64,000 bases of DNA, taken from assembly GCA_008690995.1 (NCBI GenBank), contig VRMN01000004.1, positions 372,001-436,000 of the forward strand, in the 5' to 3' direction. A program made the position numbers and the translations under genes. The DNA comes from Porphyridium purpureum. Lineage: Eukaryota; Rhodophyta; Bangiophyceae; Porphyridiales; Porphyridiaceae. Below, piece by piece: positions 38,276-47,253 of this stretch (its first letter is position 1; each line of letters opens with the position of its first letter). The notes beneath the pieces are model-generated. The model was not told the DNA's origin, did not search any database, and worked only from the letters and a program-made list of their open reading frames with translations.

Positions 38276-39691
38276 TCAAAAGTCCTTCGGCAAGCAAGCC
38301 AGTACCTCATCCTCCGCGCATTTGCTCTCAATGTCTGGGACAATGCCCTTCTTGTTAATGTCCACGTGCGCAGGCGTTTCATACTTGGCGATGGTCACGG
38401 CCACTCCCGAGCCATCACTGAGGCCCGTCACAGTCTGCACGACACCTTTCCCGAATGTCTTCTCTCCTACAAGCAGCGCGCGCCGATTGTCTTTGAGCGC
38501 GCCACTCAGAATCTCGCTCGCGCTCGCGGTGGCCTTATTCACAAGCACCACTATGGGCTCGTCTGCTATCAGGGGCTCCTCGAGCACGTCGTACTCGTCC
38601 TGGATGCCGTTTTTGTTCACGACAAAAACAACTGGCTTATCCTTTGGCAGAAAGAGCCGCGCCACGTCGACTCCCGCAGGAAAGTAACCGCCTGGATTGT
38701 TGCGCAAATCAATGACATACTTCTTGGCACCTTTCGCGCGCAGCTTTTCCAGTGCCGCTCGGGCATCGTCTGGTGTGCTCGAGTTGAACTGCTTGATGCG
38801 CAGCACGCCAATGTTGCCCGGCAGCAGCTCAGACTTGACTGACACGATCTTGAGCGACTCGCGCACCAGGTCGTATCGCACCTCCTTGTCTGGGGTAGAG
38901 GCATGGATGACATACAACGACACGCGCGTGCCAGGGGTGCCTCGGATGCGCGCCGCAGCCTCGTCAGGAGTGAGATCCTCGGTACTTTCCCCGTCAATGA
39001 GCGTAATGACGTCCTGCGAGCGTATGCCCGCCTTGAACGCGGGCGAGCCGTCGATGGGGCTCAATACCACAAGCTTGTTGTCCACGAGCGCCGGGTACAT
39101 CTCTAATCCAACTCCGGCCAGTTCGCCCGTGGCTGATGACGTCAGTGAGTTAAACTGCGACGGATTCAAAAATCGAGTGTACGGATCGCCCAACGTCTTG
39201 AGCATTTCCGTGATGACGGCGTATGCGTCGTCCATGGACGCCAGCGGCTTCTTGATCTCTTTCATTCGGATCTTGAACCAGTCCTGGTTGTTGAACGTGC
39301 GGTCCACGTAGCCCTGATCCACCACGCGCCACGCCTCCGCGACCAACTTTTGCGGCTCCGAGAGCGCGAACGCGGCGCGTGGCCGGATCGCTGCGGCGCC
39401 ATCCCACGCCAATCCCGCCACATCATTTCCCCACACCAAAGCAGCCAATACCAGCGCAGCACAATACCGTCTCCATCCCTCTCGTACCTGATCCTCGCGC
39501 TGCTCCACGCGCTTCTCAGATTCACATGGCTTCACGGATTGTTCGCAGCACGCCACAGGCCGCACGCGCTTCCACGCTTTCACTCCTATGCACGCCGCAG
39601 CTGTACCGACGCTTACATACGTCGACGTTCTACCTCCATGACGATGACGACCGCCACCATCCACTCCACATCCCACGAATGCCACCTCCAT
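38276..39691 (-). CDS. CTPA: C-terminal processing peptidase CtpA (D1 protein processing), thylakoid lumen
   Basis: 471 residues from the ATG at 39691. Residues 1 to about 75 are basic and poor in acid (plastid entry). A hydrophobic stretch (RYCAALVLAALVWG) follows, ending AFA/LSEPQ, a typical lumen-processing site, so a bipartite thylakoid-lumen leader is likely. The mature part has an N-terminal helical region (VDRTFNNQDWFKIR), a PDZ domain (about 190-280; GVGLEMYPALVDNKLVVLSP) and the S41 catalytic core. The catalytic Ser lies in NKATASASEILSGAL and the Lys in GEKTFGKGVVQT. CtpA removes the C-terminal extension of photosystem II D1, which is needed to assemble the manganese cluster. Length and motif order match plant and cyanobacterial enzymes. 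Confidence 0.94.
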   Translation of the reverse strand: MEVAFVGCGVDGGGRHRHGGRTSTYVSVGTAAACIGVKAWKRVRPVACCEQSVKPCESEKRVEQREDQVREGWRRYCAALVLAALVWGNDVAGLAWDGAAAIRPRAAFALSEPQKLVAEAWRVVDQGYVDRTFNNQDWFKIRMKEIKKPLASMDDAYAVITEMLKTLGDPYTRFLNPSQFNSLTSSATGELAGVGLEMYPALVDNKLVVLSPIDGSPAFKAGIRSQDVITLIDGESTEDLTPDEAAARIRGTPGTRVSLYVIHASTPDKEVRYDLVRESLKIVSVKSELLPGNIGVLRIKQFNSSTPDDARAALEKLRAKGAKKYVIDLRNNPGGYFPAGVDVARLFLPKDKPVVFVVNKNGIQDEYDVLEEPLIADEPIVVLVNKATASASEILSGALKDNRRALLVGEKTFGKGVVQTVTGLSDGSGVAVTIAKYETPAHVDINKKGIVPDIESKCAEDEVLACLPKDF

Positions 39692-40631
39692 CTTCCGCCT
39701 CCTCCTCCTCCTCCTCCTCCTCTCTATGCCCTACCTCGCACGTCCACATCTCCCACATTCCACCACGCGCGCCTGTCCTGCTCCGGACTAGGGTTCCCCC
39801 GGGACCATTCACTCCACTCCTCTCGTCCATCACCACTTCCCGCGCATGGACGCGCTCAACTGTGCAAGCGCGTCGCCGGCGTGGTCAGCGCTCCACTCCA
39901 CCCGCTGCGTGTGCTGCGGCAGACTACACCGCCGCAACCTGCGCAGACACTCACGCCGCGCGCCGCTCTCTCTTCCCCTCTCGCGCCCTCCCCGCGCGGC
40001 GCGCCTGCCCGCTCGGCACCTCGCGCGATACCCGCTGCTCCATTCCCCGGCCAACCGGTTTATCGGTTTATTGGCTCCACAGCTTACAGGTGGCACGCGG
40101 CGCGTGGGGGAAATGCCGCGTTCTTGTCAAAACGGTGTCAAAACCCGCACGCGCGCGCGAGCAGGCGCAGTTGAGTTGGAACCGATAACGATGCCGACGC
40201 TCAAGAGTCGTGCTGATGAGCTGCGGTGGTCACGCGGTTAACGTCGTGCACCGCGCGTTGTGTGTTGTTTTGGGGGAGGCGGGGGATGACGGGGCCGCGA
40301 ATGAGACAGAAGCGCTACGAGCAACGTGTTGAGACGAGCAGATAGAGAGAGAGAGAGAGAGAGAGAGTGTGAGAGAGAGGGAGGGCGGGGAAGATAGTGG
40401 GGCGGGAAAGTATTCCACGGGCGGAAGGGCGTGTGTGTGCGTGGTAAGCTTGAGTTCGACGGAGGACGCACGACGCAGGGAATAAGGGGGGTTTGCGTGG
40501 TGCAAGGGGAGGGGAGAGCAGAGCGAGCGGGTTGAGGGGGAGAGTGAAGGCAAGGGAGTCGGTGGAGTAGGGAGTGTGGGGAAGAAGGGGAGGGATGCTT
40601 GCGTGGGTGACGGGTGAGAAGAGCCGGGAGA
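39692..40631. other. Divergent promoter region, 940 bp, between CtpA and SPX1
   Basis: (CTC)n at 39697-39722 reads GGA/GAG in the CtpA sense. AACCGGTTTATCGGTTTATTGG at 40053-40074 holds two copies of a CGATAAACCG-like word (minus strand), with AACCGATAACG at 40180-40190. On the SPX1 side a (GA)n tract runs 40341-40395. Frames crossing it are compositional shadows. Confidence 0.6.
40341..40395 (+). repeat. (GA)n microsatellite in the SPX1 upstream region
   Basis: Uninterrupted GA run of about 26 bases at 40345-40371, then imperfect GA-rich sequence. Ends about 240 bp before the ATG at 40632. Confidence 0.85.
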
Positions 40632-42113
40632 ATGAAGTTTGGGAAGAAGCTGCGGCGGCTTCAAAAGGAGGCCGCGCGACATGATGGCGATGAGTGGGCG
40701 TTTATTTCGTACAAGCGGCTCAAGAAGATTCTGCACCAGATGGCCGCGCGCGAGTTTGCGCCCTCGCTCCGCGTCGAGTTGCGCAAGGTGAATATGTTCT
40801 TTCTGGACAAGCAGCATGAGCTCGCACTGGCGTGCGCGCGCGCAGAACTTGAGCTGCAGTACGCGCTCAACAAGGCCAGGAAGGTGTCGTCAATGGATGT
40901 CAACGCGTTGAAGGGGTCGCTGATCGCGCTGCACGCCCAGTTTGTCCAGCTCGAGCTCTTCAGCACCATGAACTTTGCGGGCTTTCGCAAAATCCTGAAA
41001 AAATATGACAAGAAGCACGGAACCAAACTCAAGAAGCGCTGCCTGCGTCAGTTTAAGCTCGCGCCGTTTTTCGGAATCACATATGTTAACATGCTCGCAA
41101 AGGGAGTGCTCGAGCTTATTTCGCAGCTGGAGCGTTTCGGAAAGTTCAGACGTATCGAGAGCGCAAATCTGGGCGGTGCCATCGCCGCTCGTCACTCGGC
41201 CCACACGTCCAGACACGCGGACGTGATTGCGGCGTGGCCGTCAACTCACCGTGCGCCATCTAGTCGGGGATCCCTCACTGAATCCGAGGCCGGAATCCTG
41301 AGAGTGCGCGTAGGTCAGCGACGGACCCGTGAGCAGATGGAAAGCGAGGACGCCGAAAATGTGATGCCGCCGGCATCGTCTTCAGGCAGACATATGCCCG
41401 ACACGGACCAGGATTTGGACCGGGCGCGGCTGACCAAGATGCTGAAAGTTCTTGTTTCGTTGCCAAGTCTGCGTGCACTCGTCTCCGCTGCGACCGCGGC
41501 CTCGTCAATGGAGCTAGCTTCCTACACGTGTTCGCGCCTCGTGGACCTCGTGGACTCTGTTGAATTTGCAGCCTTCAGCTCGCGTGCGTGCCTAATGCAA
41601 GACCTGAGCCGTGTGAGTCTCCAAGCTCGTGTTGTGAGTGGCGTGTTGGAAAAGAAAGAGCAAACTGAGGCGATAGCACCGATATGGGGGTTGAATCATG
41701 ACACGACACACATTTCTATCCACTTTGTGTATCTTCCCGCGGGCATGCAGCTTGATATGATTTTGCGCGACGGCCAAGAACGAGGTTACATTGTGCAGCT
41801 GGTATGTGGGACCTGCAGGATGACACAATATCGCCAGGAAGGCTGTCTTGTACGTGGAGAGCTGGCGCTGCACGAACAGCGGATGTGCGCTCACGCACAT
41901 GGAGTATGGCCGGCGTGGAGTCTTGTTGGTCTAGCCCGTCATCACAAGATAGAGCCATTGACGAACTGCCTGCTGCTCTATGTCACGCTTGGTGGGCTTG
42001 TGCTCAAGCCTGCGGTTACGTTTGAGAATACAGGAGTGGCAACGGACACTGGAGCCACCCTGCACGCGCGCCGCGGCGCGGTGCAGCGTTTGATTCCACT
42101 GGACGATCTTTGA
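40632..42113 (+). CDS. SPX-domain protein 1 with cupin-like C-terminal domain
   Basis: 493 residues from the ATG at 40632 (MKFGKKLRRL, the classic SPX start). The SPX domain spans about 1-165. It has the N-terminal amphipathic helix, WAFISYKRLKKIL, NMFFLDKQHELAL and the lysine cluster NFAGFRKILKKYDKKHGTKL that binds inositol pyrophosphates. A disordered, S/R-rich spacer (about 165-265) follows. The C-terminal half contains THISIHFVYLPAGMQLDM, IVQLVCGTCRMTQY and LTNCLLLYVTLGGLVL, a beta-rich pattern resembling a double-stranded beta-helix. It is not EXS, MFS, RING or VTC. It most resembles the cupin of thiol dioxygenases, but the histidines of HxH are absent. It pairs tail to tail with SPX2. 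Role: probable phosphate-status sensor or regulator, inferred. Confidence 0.78.
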   Translation: MKFGKKLRRLQKEAARHDGDEWAFISYKRLKKILHQMAAREFAPSLRVELRKVNMFFLDKQHELALACARAELELQYALNKARKVSSMDVNALKGSLIALHAQFVQLELFSTMNFAGFRKILKKYDKKHGTKLKKRCLRQFKLAPFFGITYVNMLAKGVLELISQLERFGKFRRIESANLGGAIAARHSAHTSRHADVIAAWPSTHRAPSSRGSLTESEAGILRVRVGQRRTREQMESEDAENVMPPASSSGRHMPDTDQDLDRARLTKMLKVLVSLPSLRALVSAATAASSMELASYTCSRLVDLVDSVEFAAFSSRACLMQDLSRVSLQARVVSGVLEKKEQTEAIAPIWGLNHDTTHISIHFVYLPAGMQLDMILRDGQERGYIVQLVCGTCRMTQYRQEGCLVRGELALHEQRMCAHAHGVWPAWSLVGLARHHKIEPLTNCLLLYVTLGGLVLKPAVTFENTGVATDTGATLHARRGAVQRLIPLDDL

Positions 42114-42228
42114 CCATTTTTGTTTGGCAAATGGTGAAGTGTTCCGCCTGACGATATGAGACCATTGCGAAACCGTATCACGGATACAGTACCAAAGAGG
42201 AGGAACTGAGGACTACAGACACTAAAGT

Positions 42229-43761
42229 TTATATTTGATGAATGGTCTCCTTTTCCTGCCCATAAATTTGAACCAAATCGTCCTTTTTAGCCGTTTTTTC
42301 GATTTGGCGTGCGTCAGTTTCAAAAAATGCGCCTTCCGAGATGCCCGGAAACGCAATCATAAGCACCACGGCTGGAGCCGATGCTTCGAGGCGAAGGAAA
42401 TCCCCATTTCGACTACCTACGCGTATGGTTGGCCACGGGCCAGAAAGATGCTGTCCTGAGGACGCGTGGCTCTGTACAAACCGGTCTGATTTCCGGGTAA
42501 ACTTGTCAAACACAAGCTGACCACTCAGTACACGTACAAAGGCAACGTCGCACGAAGCATTAAAAGAGTCTACGTGAGCACCGCTGGGGAGAATGTACAG
42601 AGCCGCTGACGAGCGCGTCGTGGATTTGTCCAACTCCACGCAGATTCGTTCCGAGAGACTGTTGAGATCATACTCGTCGAGACAAAGATTTCGCATCACA
42701 ACGTCGTCCATGTGGCGCATCAGCGCCGCGATCTCCACCTCGCCTTTCCCGGACGCGTCTTGCTCACCGCTCTCCAATGCTGCCGCTGCAGCGTTCACTG
42801 ATTCTACGAGACGAGGGAGCTTGGCGAAGGAGCGCGGCGCCGATTTTCTCAAGTGAAGCACCGAGTTCTCGGTGACAGCCTGTTCGTTGAGCGTGCCGCG
42901 AGCAGCGGACGCTCCGTGGGCATCCATGGCGCGCAGCTGTGCTTCGGTGCCGTCCAAAAGCTTGGGCAATGTCGCGCTCCGGAAGAAGGGCGTGACCAGC
43001 ACCGCGTTCAAGTAGGTGTGCTGAATGTTCATGCGCGTCTTCTTGTCGTGCTTCTTGAGAATTTTTCGAAAGCCCGTATAGTTGACCTGCGAAAAGTTCT
43101 CCAGCAGGACGAGCTCAGCGTGCAAGTTGATTAGCTTCTGCTTGAGCGTGTTGGCCGTCTTTCGCTGCACGCCATTCATGAGCGCGCGGGTGATTTCTGA
43201 CGTCAAAAACTCGTATCGAATGATGTACTCCTCCTCCTGGTCCAGGTAGAACTCGTTCACCTTGGCCACTTCCTTCTGCAGATACGCCATAAACTGTTCG
43301 TTTGGCACGCGCAGCGCGTTGGGCGAGACGAGCATCTCTCGCCCTGCGCCCGGTTCCGAGCGGTAAAGAGGCGGGTGCGGAACCAGCTCCTGCTGGCCTC
43401 CACCAACCGCGTGGCGCGCGTTAAAACCGCCCGATGCATGCCCATCGCCGTCATCATCTGAATCGCTCACGTCGCCGTGCTCGCGCGCATGCACGTCCGC
43501 AGCCGAGCCGTCACGCGGCGACTGCCGCTGCCGCGCCGTCGCCGCGCCCCCGCTGCTATCACACGTCAACTTGCGCTTTGTGCCGCACGCCTTTGCCGCG
43601 CTGCTGTCCATCTTTGCGTCGCCGCCATGCGCGTCCTCGTCCTCCTCCCTGTAATCCTTGCCAAAGATCATCTTCTTCAGCCCCTTGTAATCTATGAAGT
43701 GCGGCCGCCATTCCTCGGACGACTGCTCCACCGTATTCCTCAACGTCTTTCCAAACTTCAT
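42229..43761 (-). CDS. SPX-domain protein 2 with cupin-like C-terminal domain
   Basis: 510 residues from the ATG at 43761 (MKFGKTLRNTVEQSSEEWRP); the longer frame is a GA-rich leader. The SPX domain is split by about 100 disordered residues (roughly 45-145, acidic, with DVSDSDDDGDGHASGG). It then resumes with FMAYLQKEVAKVNEFYLDQEEEY and the lysine cluster NYTGFRKILKKHDKKT. The C-terminal half (about 300-510) has SAALYILPSGAHVDSF, VAFVRVLSGQLVFDKF and DFLRLEASAPAVVLMIAF, which line up in order with the same half of SPX1. Metal-binding histidines of active cupins are not evident. The gene is convergent with SPX1, 115 bp apart, suggesting an old inverted duplication. The beta-rich domain is my inference. 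Confidence 0.78.
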   Translation of the reverse strand: MKFGKTLRNTVEQSSEEWRPHFIDYKGLKKMIFGKDYREEDEDAHGGDAKMDSSAAKACGTKRKLTCDSSGGAATARQRQSPRDGSAADVHAREHGDVSDSDDDGDGHASGGFNARHAVGGGQQELVPHPPLYRSEPGAGREMLVSPNALRVPNEQFMAYLQKEVAKVNEFYLDQEEEYIIRYEFLTSEITRALMNGVQRKTANTLKQKLINLHAELVLLENFSQVNYTGFRKILKKHDKKTRMNIQHTYLNAVLVTPFFRSATLPKLLDGTEAQLRAMDAHGASAARGTLNEQAVTENSVLHLRKSAPRSFAKLPRLVESVNAAAAALESGEQDASGKGEVEIAALMRHMDDVVMRNLCLDEYDLNSLSERICVELDKSTTRSSAALYILPSGAHVDSFNASCDVAFVRVLSGQLVFDKFTRKSDRFVQSHASSGQHLSGPWPTIRVGSRNGDFLRLEASAPAVVLMIAFPGISEGAFFETDARQIEKTAKKDDLVQIYGQEKETIHQI

Positions 43762-44958
43762 CTCTCCCGACCCTCTCCCATCCACCCTTCCCTCCCTCTT
43801 CCTCCCTCTTCCCTCCCTCTCTCTTCCCTCTCTCTTCTCCCTCTCTCTGTTCCTCTCTGTCCCTTTCTCTTCTCCCCTCAAGCTCCTTCCGCAACGCGTA
43901 TGAACAAACGCAGCCACTTTACATACAAGCTCGAGCTTACCGCATCGCTGCGAGCCATGACGTTGGCGGGTCGCGCGCAGCCGCATCCAAAAAATTCGGT
44001 TCGCACGCAAAACACTCGCGAAAAAGCACGCGCGCGGGTGTTCACGTGCTCATCACCTGGAGGTACAGCGGCGGATCGCGGTCGGCGCGGGTACGGCACA
44101 CGCGCGCGCTCGCACAAACTACGCGCTCCAACGCCTCGCGCTCCACGCCCGCCGGGTCGCCAATGAACCGATAAACTGATAAACCGACCCATAAGCCGGT
44201 AAGCCGGTAAGCCGGTAAGCCGGTGAACCGCGTGGGACTGCGTCATTGTGGAAGGCAGGATCTGGCGTGTGTGTGTTTTGGGAAAGGCACGACGGATGGA
44301 GTCGCGGCTCGTTGGCCGAGGGCGGCGTCAATGGCGATAAACGTTTACCCGGCGTCACGTACAAAAATTCTCGCAGCTAAAAAATATCGCCCAGACCCCC
44401 TGAACGCCATCACACCCCGCAGTGGAGCAGCGCACATTCGCTCCAAAGAAATCATGACTGGCTGTGGTTCAGCGCCTCCTCCGTATTACTAGTTCATGTG
44501 GGTCGACGGTCGGGCGGACAATGCCAGAATGGCATGATGTCCGCTGCGGGTTGCGTGGTGGAGTGGGCATTCTTCAACGGAGATGGCCGCGACAGGGCCG
44601 CGTGTCCAAGCACAGACGCGCCCAAGAATCATGCCACGAGGTGCTTGCCTGCGGATGCCGTGGAACGAGGATAGCATTCGATTGGATTCTGGCCGCCGGG
44701 TAGCAATTAAGACTTGCAAATTCAACCATCGCACGCTCCGACAAAAGCATACACAGGACAGTCGCCGCTAAAAAAAACGATGACACAGAACAAGGCAGCA
44801 CTCCTGGCTTCTTCCAAACGGCGAGGGTGCGGTAATCTTTTCCCCTCTGTTCGTAACGACCTGATCCCCGCGGCTCGAGGGAAATATGTTTGGGCCATTG
44901 CCCTCGTTTGCCTCCGAGTGCCTAGCACGATTCAAACGACGCGTCGTGTGTCCAGCCC
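43762..44958. other. Intergenic, 1.2 kb upstream of SPX2
   Basis: Pyrimidine-rich plus strand at 43780-43875 (purine leader of SPX2), a GATAAACCG/TAAGCCGG repeat block at 44165-44229, and GCGATAAACG at 44334-44343. Beyond that, to the small gene at 44959, nothing is recognised. Frames here show no domains. Confidence 0.55.
44165..44229 (+). repeat. Short tandem repeat TAAGCCGG x4 next to GATAAACCG words
   Basis: Four exact 8-bp units TAAGCCGG at 44192-44223. They are preceded by AACCGATAAACTGATAAACC (44166-44185) and followed by TGAACCG. The same GATAAACCG word occurs before CtpA and RPA43. Confidence 0.8.
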
Positions 44959-45261
44959 CTATTGCGACTGTGCACTACTGGATGCCATCGACGTTTCTTC
45001 CTTAAACTTGATCCCAATCATGATGAAGCTGAGCACAATTCGTGCCTCGGACTCGGTGGTGCCAAACTGCTCGGCAAAGTCCACCGCCGACACCGTCTCC
45101 TTATCGTCGACAATGTTCGTCAAGTAATCCGCAATCTCTCCGGCGCGCTTCTCGCTTCGCAGATCATACTTGTCGAGAATCTGGTTGAAAATCTGCTTGT
45201 GCAATTCTAGCGAGCGCATCACGCGCTCCTCCTCTTGCTCCTCCGTCTTTGTTTCCGCCAT
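44959..45261 (-). CDS. Small conserved-looking helical protein, unknown
   Basis: 100 residues from the ATG at 45261. An acidic start (MAETKTEEQEEERVM) is followed by an apparently globular helical stretch: LHKQIFNQILDKYDLRS, KRAGEIADYLTNIVD, VSAVDFAEQFGTTESEAR and IVLSFIMIGIKFKEE. It ends in a serine/glutamine tail. The regular hydrophobic spacing and lack of low complexity suggest a real folded protein. No signal peptide or transmembrane segment; IVLSFIMIGI is hydrophobic but short. I do not recognise the family. It is divergent from HISN7 with only 141 bp between start codons, a compact bidirectional promoter. Confidence 0.72.
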   Translation of the reverse strand: MAETKTEEQEEERVMRSLELHKQIFNQILDKYDLRSEKRAGEIADYLTNIVDDKETVSAVDFAEQFGTTESEARIVLSFIMIGIKFKEETSMASSSAQSQ

Positions 45262-45402
45262 CGCGCGCTCTCTCTTTCCCTCTCCTTGTTTCGCACGCCC
45301 GCCAATTCTTTCGGTCGACGTTGTCGCCGAGGCAACTCGTTCGACACCACTGAGCTTCTGTTTGCGATCGTGGTGGCTGTGGTGGACTGTTGTGGTTTCG
45401 CT

Positions 45403-47205
45403 ATGTCTGCGCTCGTACCTGCGTATGTCTGCGCGCCATGGGCATCAATGGAGGCCATACGTCGTCCGCAGATTCTGCGGGCAAACTCGCTGGATGTCGT
45501 TCGGTCGAGAACTGGACGGCCCGCAAGGCGGCGTCTGCGAGCGGCATGGCCGCATGCGAGGAGCGGCGCTGTAGATGATGATGATGGTGATCGGTCTGGA
45601 TCGGGTGCAAGACTGCGAGTTCCGTCGCAGACAAACGATGCACCCTGGAAAGAGTTGTCGGATGCGGAGAGGGTCGAGCTGAAGGAGTTTGCCGAGGCGC
45701 TGGCAGAGGCAGCGGAGCAAGTCGTTCGTCCATATTTTCGTGTGCAGCGCAACACGCTGAATATAGATAGTAAGGCCGACGCTTCGCCTGTCACGGTTGC
45801 GGACAAGAGCGCAGAAAAGGCTATGCGCACCATGATTGAGTCGCGCTTCCCGCAGCACGGCATCCTGGGAGAGGAGTTCGGCGAGTCAGAGCTCTTGAGC
45901 AGCACTTTTGTGTGGGTGCTCGATCCTATCGATGGCACCAAGGCATTTATTTCTGGCAAGCCCACCTTTGGTACTCTGATTGCACTGGTCATGCGTGGCG
46001 TACCCATCCTGGGCGTCATCAACCAGCCTATCAGCAAGGAACGCTGGATTGGCTGTGCATGGAACGAGGCGCTGCTTTTCAATGGTCAATATCTTCCCAC
46101 CTTGTCGTCTCGCTCGCGGGCCACGTCCAATCCCGCATTGCTGGCTGACTGTCTCATGTCAACAACCACACCAGATATGTTTTTGGGCACAGATATGGCA
46201 AGATATCGCGCGCTCGCCGCGCAGGTCAAAGTGGCCATGTTTGGAAGCGATTGCTATGCGTACGCGCTGCTCGCCTCGGGCTTTGTCGAGCTTGTTGTCG
46301 AGGCAGACCTGAAGCCGTGGGATTACATGGCCTTGATTCCGATTGTGCAAGCGGCCGGCGGAATCATTACTGACTGGCAGGGCCGTGCTCTGAACCTTGA
46401 GTCTGACGGCCGCGTGATCGCCGCGCTGAATGCCGGCATACACCGATCGGCGATAGCGTATCTTAGCGGATCGTTTGTCGAGGATGGCATGAGTGGTGAA
46501 GGTGGGGAAAGCACATCGGTGCCCTCACATATGTGCTCTGCCATGACGGGCTGGGGGTATGCGCGCCACATGCACAAAGTAGGCGGAGGCTTTTGCGCAG
46601 TGGCCATCAAGTGCAGCGCGAGTGATCATTTTTCGCTGCACATTGAGACTCTACCAGGAATGCTGGAGCCACATCGCATGGATTTGTTGGTGATGACGCG
46701 CGATGCGATCCAGCGAGGCGCCGCGGTAATCTCAGTTGAGTACATTGATAGCACAGGACTCAACGTACCGTTTTCCGGTGCAAAGTCTTTGTGGGATAGC
46801 GTGCAGATCGCTTTTCATGAGGCCATGCACAACTTTGAGATGCAGCGCGTCGCATACGGAGCCACGTTGCGTGCTGGCATTCTGAACAGTGTGCAATGCG
46901 CACAGAATATTCTGAAGAAGAACTCTGAATTTGAAACCCATTATCCTGAGCTGCACTCGACGTTGCACTTTGAGCTGGCGGTGATACAGAGCGCAGTGTC
47001 AAGCCAGAAAGGGCGAGCGCAAGGTAGCAGCGAAGCCCGGGTAAGTGGTCGGGCGATCTGCAGAGTGGTGGAAGAGCTGTGCGGAAAGATTGAGCAGAGC
47101 TACCGAGGCAGCAGCGGGAACCGCAATGTATCCTGTGGAGTGGTCGCGCTTCAAGTCCTTGAGCAACTTTACTGCATTCGCGACGATGCGAGGCAGCTGC
47201 GATAG
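45403..47205 (+). CDS. HISN7: Histidinol-phosphate phosphatase (HISN7/IMPL2 type) with C-terminal extension
   Basis: 600 residues from the ATG at 45403. The basic, acid-poor N-terminus (to about residue 60) fits a plastid transit peptide. The phosphatase domain (about 80-350) has the inositol-monophosphatase fold motifs FPQHGILGEEFGE, WVLDPIDGTKAFISGKPTFG and KPWDYMALIPIVQAAGGIITDW, providing the Mg-binding acidic residues. TKAFISGKPTFGTLIALV is specific to the plant IMPL2 subgroup, which makes histidinol for histidine synthesis. About 220 more residues follow (from GWGYARHMHKVGGGF), with no homology I can name and no low complexity. They look like an additional folded domain absent from ordinary HISN7. 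Upstream the frame begins only with TTG. Confidence 0.88.
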   Translation: MSALVPAYVCAPWASMEAIRRPQILRANSLDVVRSRTGRPARRRLRAAWPHARSGAVDDDDGDRSGSGARLRVPSQTNDAPWKELSDAERVELKEFAEALAEAAEQVVRPYFRVQRNTLNIDSKADASPVTVADKSAEKAMRTMIESRFPQHGILGEEFGESELLSSTFVWVLDPIDGTKAFISGKPTFGTLIALVMRGVPILGVINQPISKERWIGCAWNEALLFNGQYLPTLSSRSRATSNPALLADCLMSTTTPDMFLGTDMARYRALAAQVKVAMFGSDCYAYALLASGFVELVVEADLKPWDYMALIPIVQAAGGIITDWQGRALNLESDGRVIAALNAGIHRSAIAYLSGSFVEDGMSGEGGESTSVPSHMCSAMTGWGYARHMHKVGGGFCAVAIKCSASDHFSLHIETLPGMLEPHRMDLLVMTRDAIQRGAAVISVEYIDSTGLNVPFSGAKSLWDSVQIAFHEAMHNFEMQRVAYGATLRAGILNSVQCAQNILKKNSEFETHYPELHSTLHFELAVIQSAVSSQKGRAQGSSEARVSGRAICRVVEELCGKIEQSYRGSSGNRNVSCGVVALQVLEQLYCIRDDARQLR

Positions 47206-47253
47206 AAGCAAGGCGCCGAAATGATATAACATATTCATTCTCAAATTCATTGC

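Noticed and set aside
44165-44229. Short direct repeats resembling a CRISPR array
   Set aside because: Units are 8 bp without unique spacers, in a eukaryotic promoter region.
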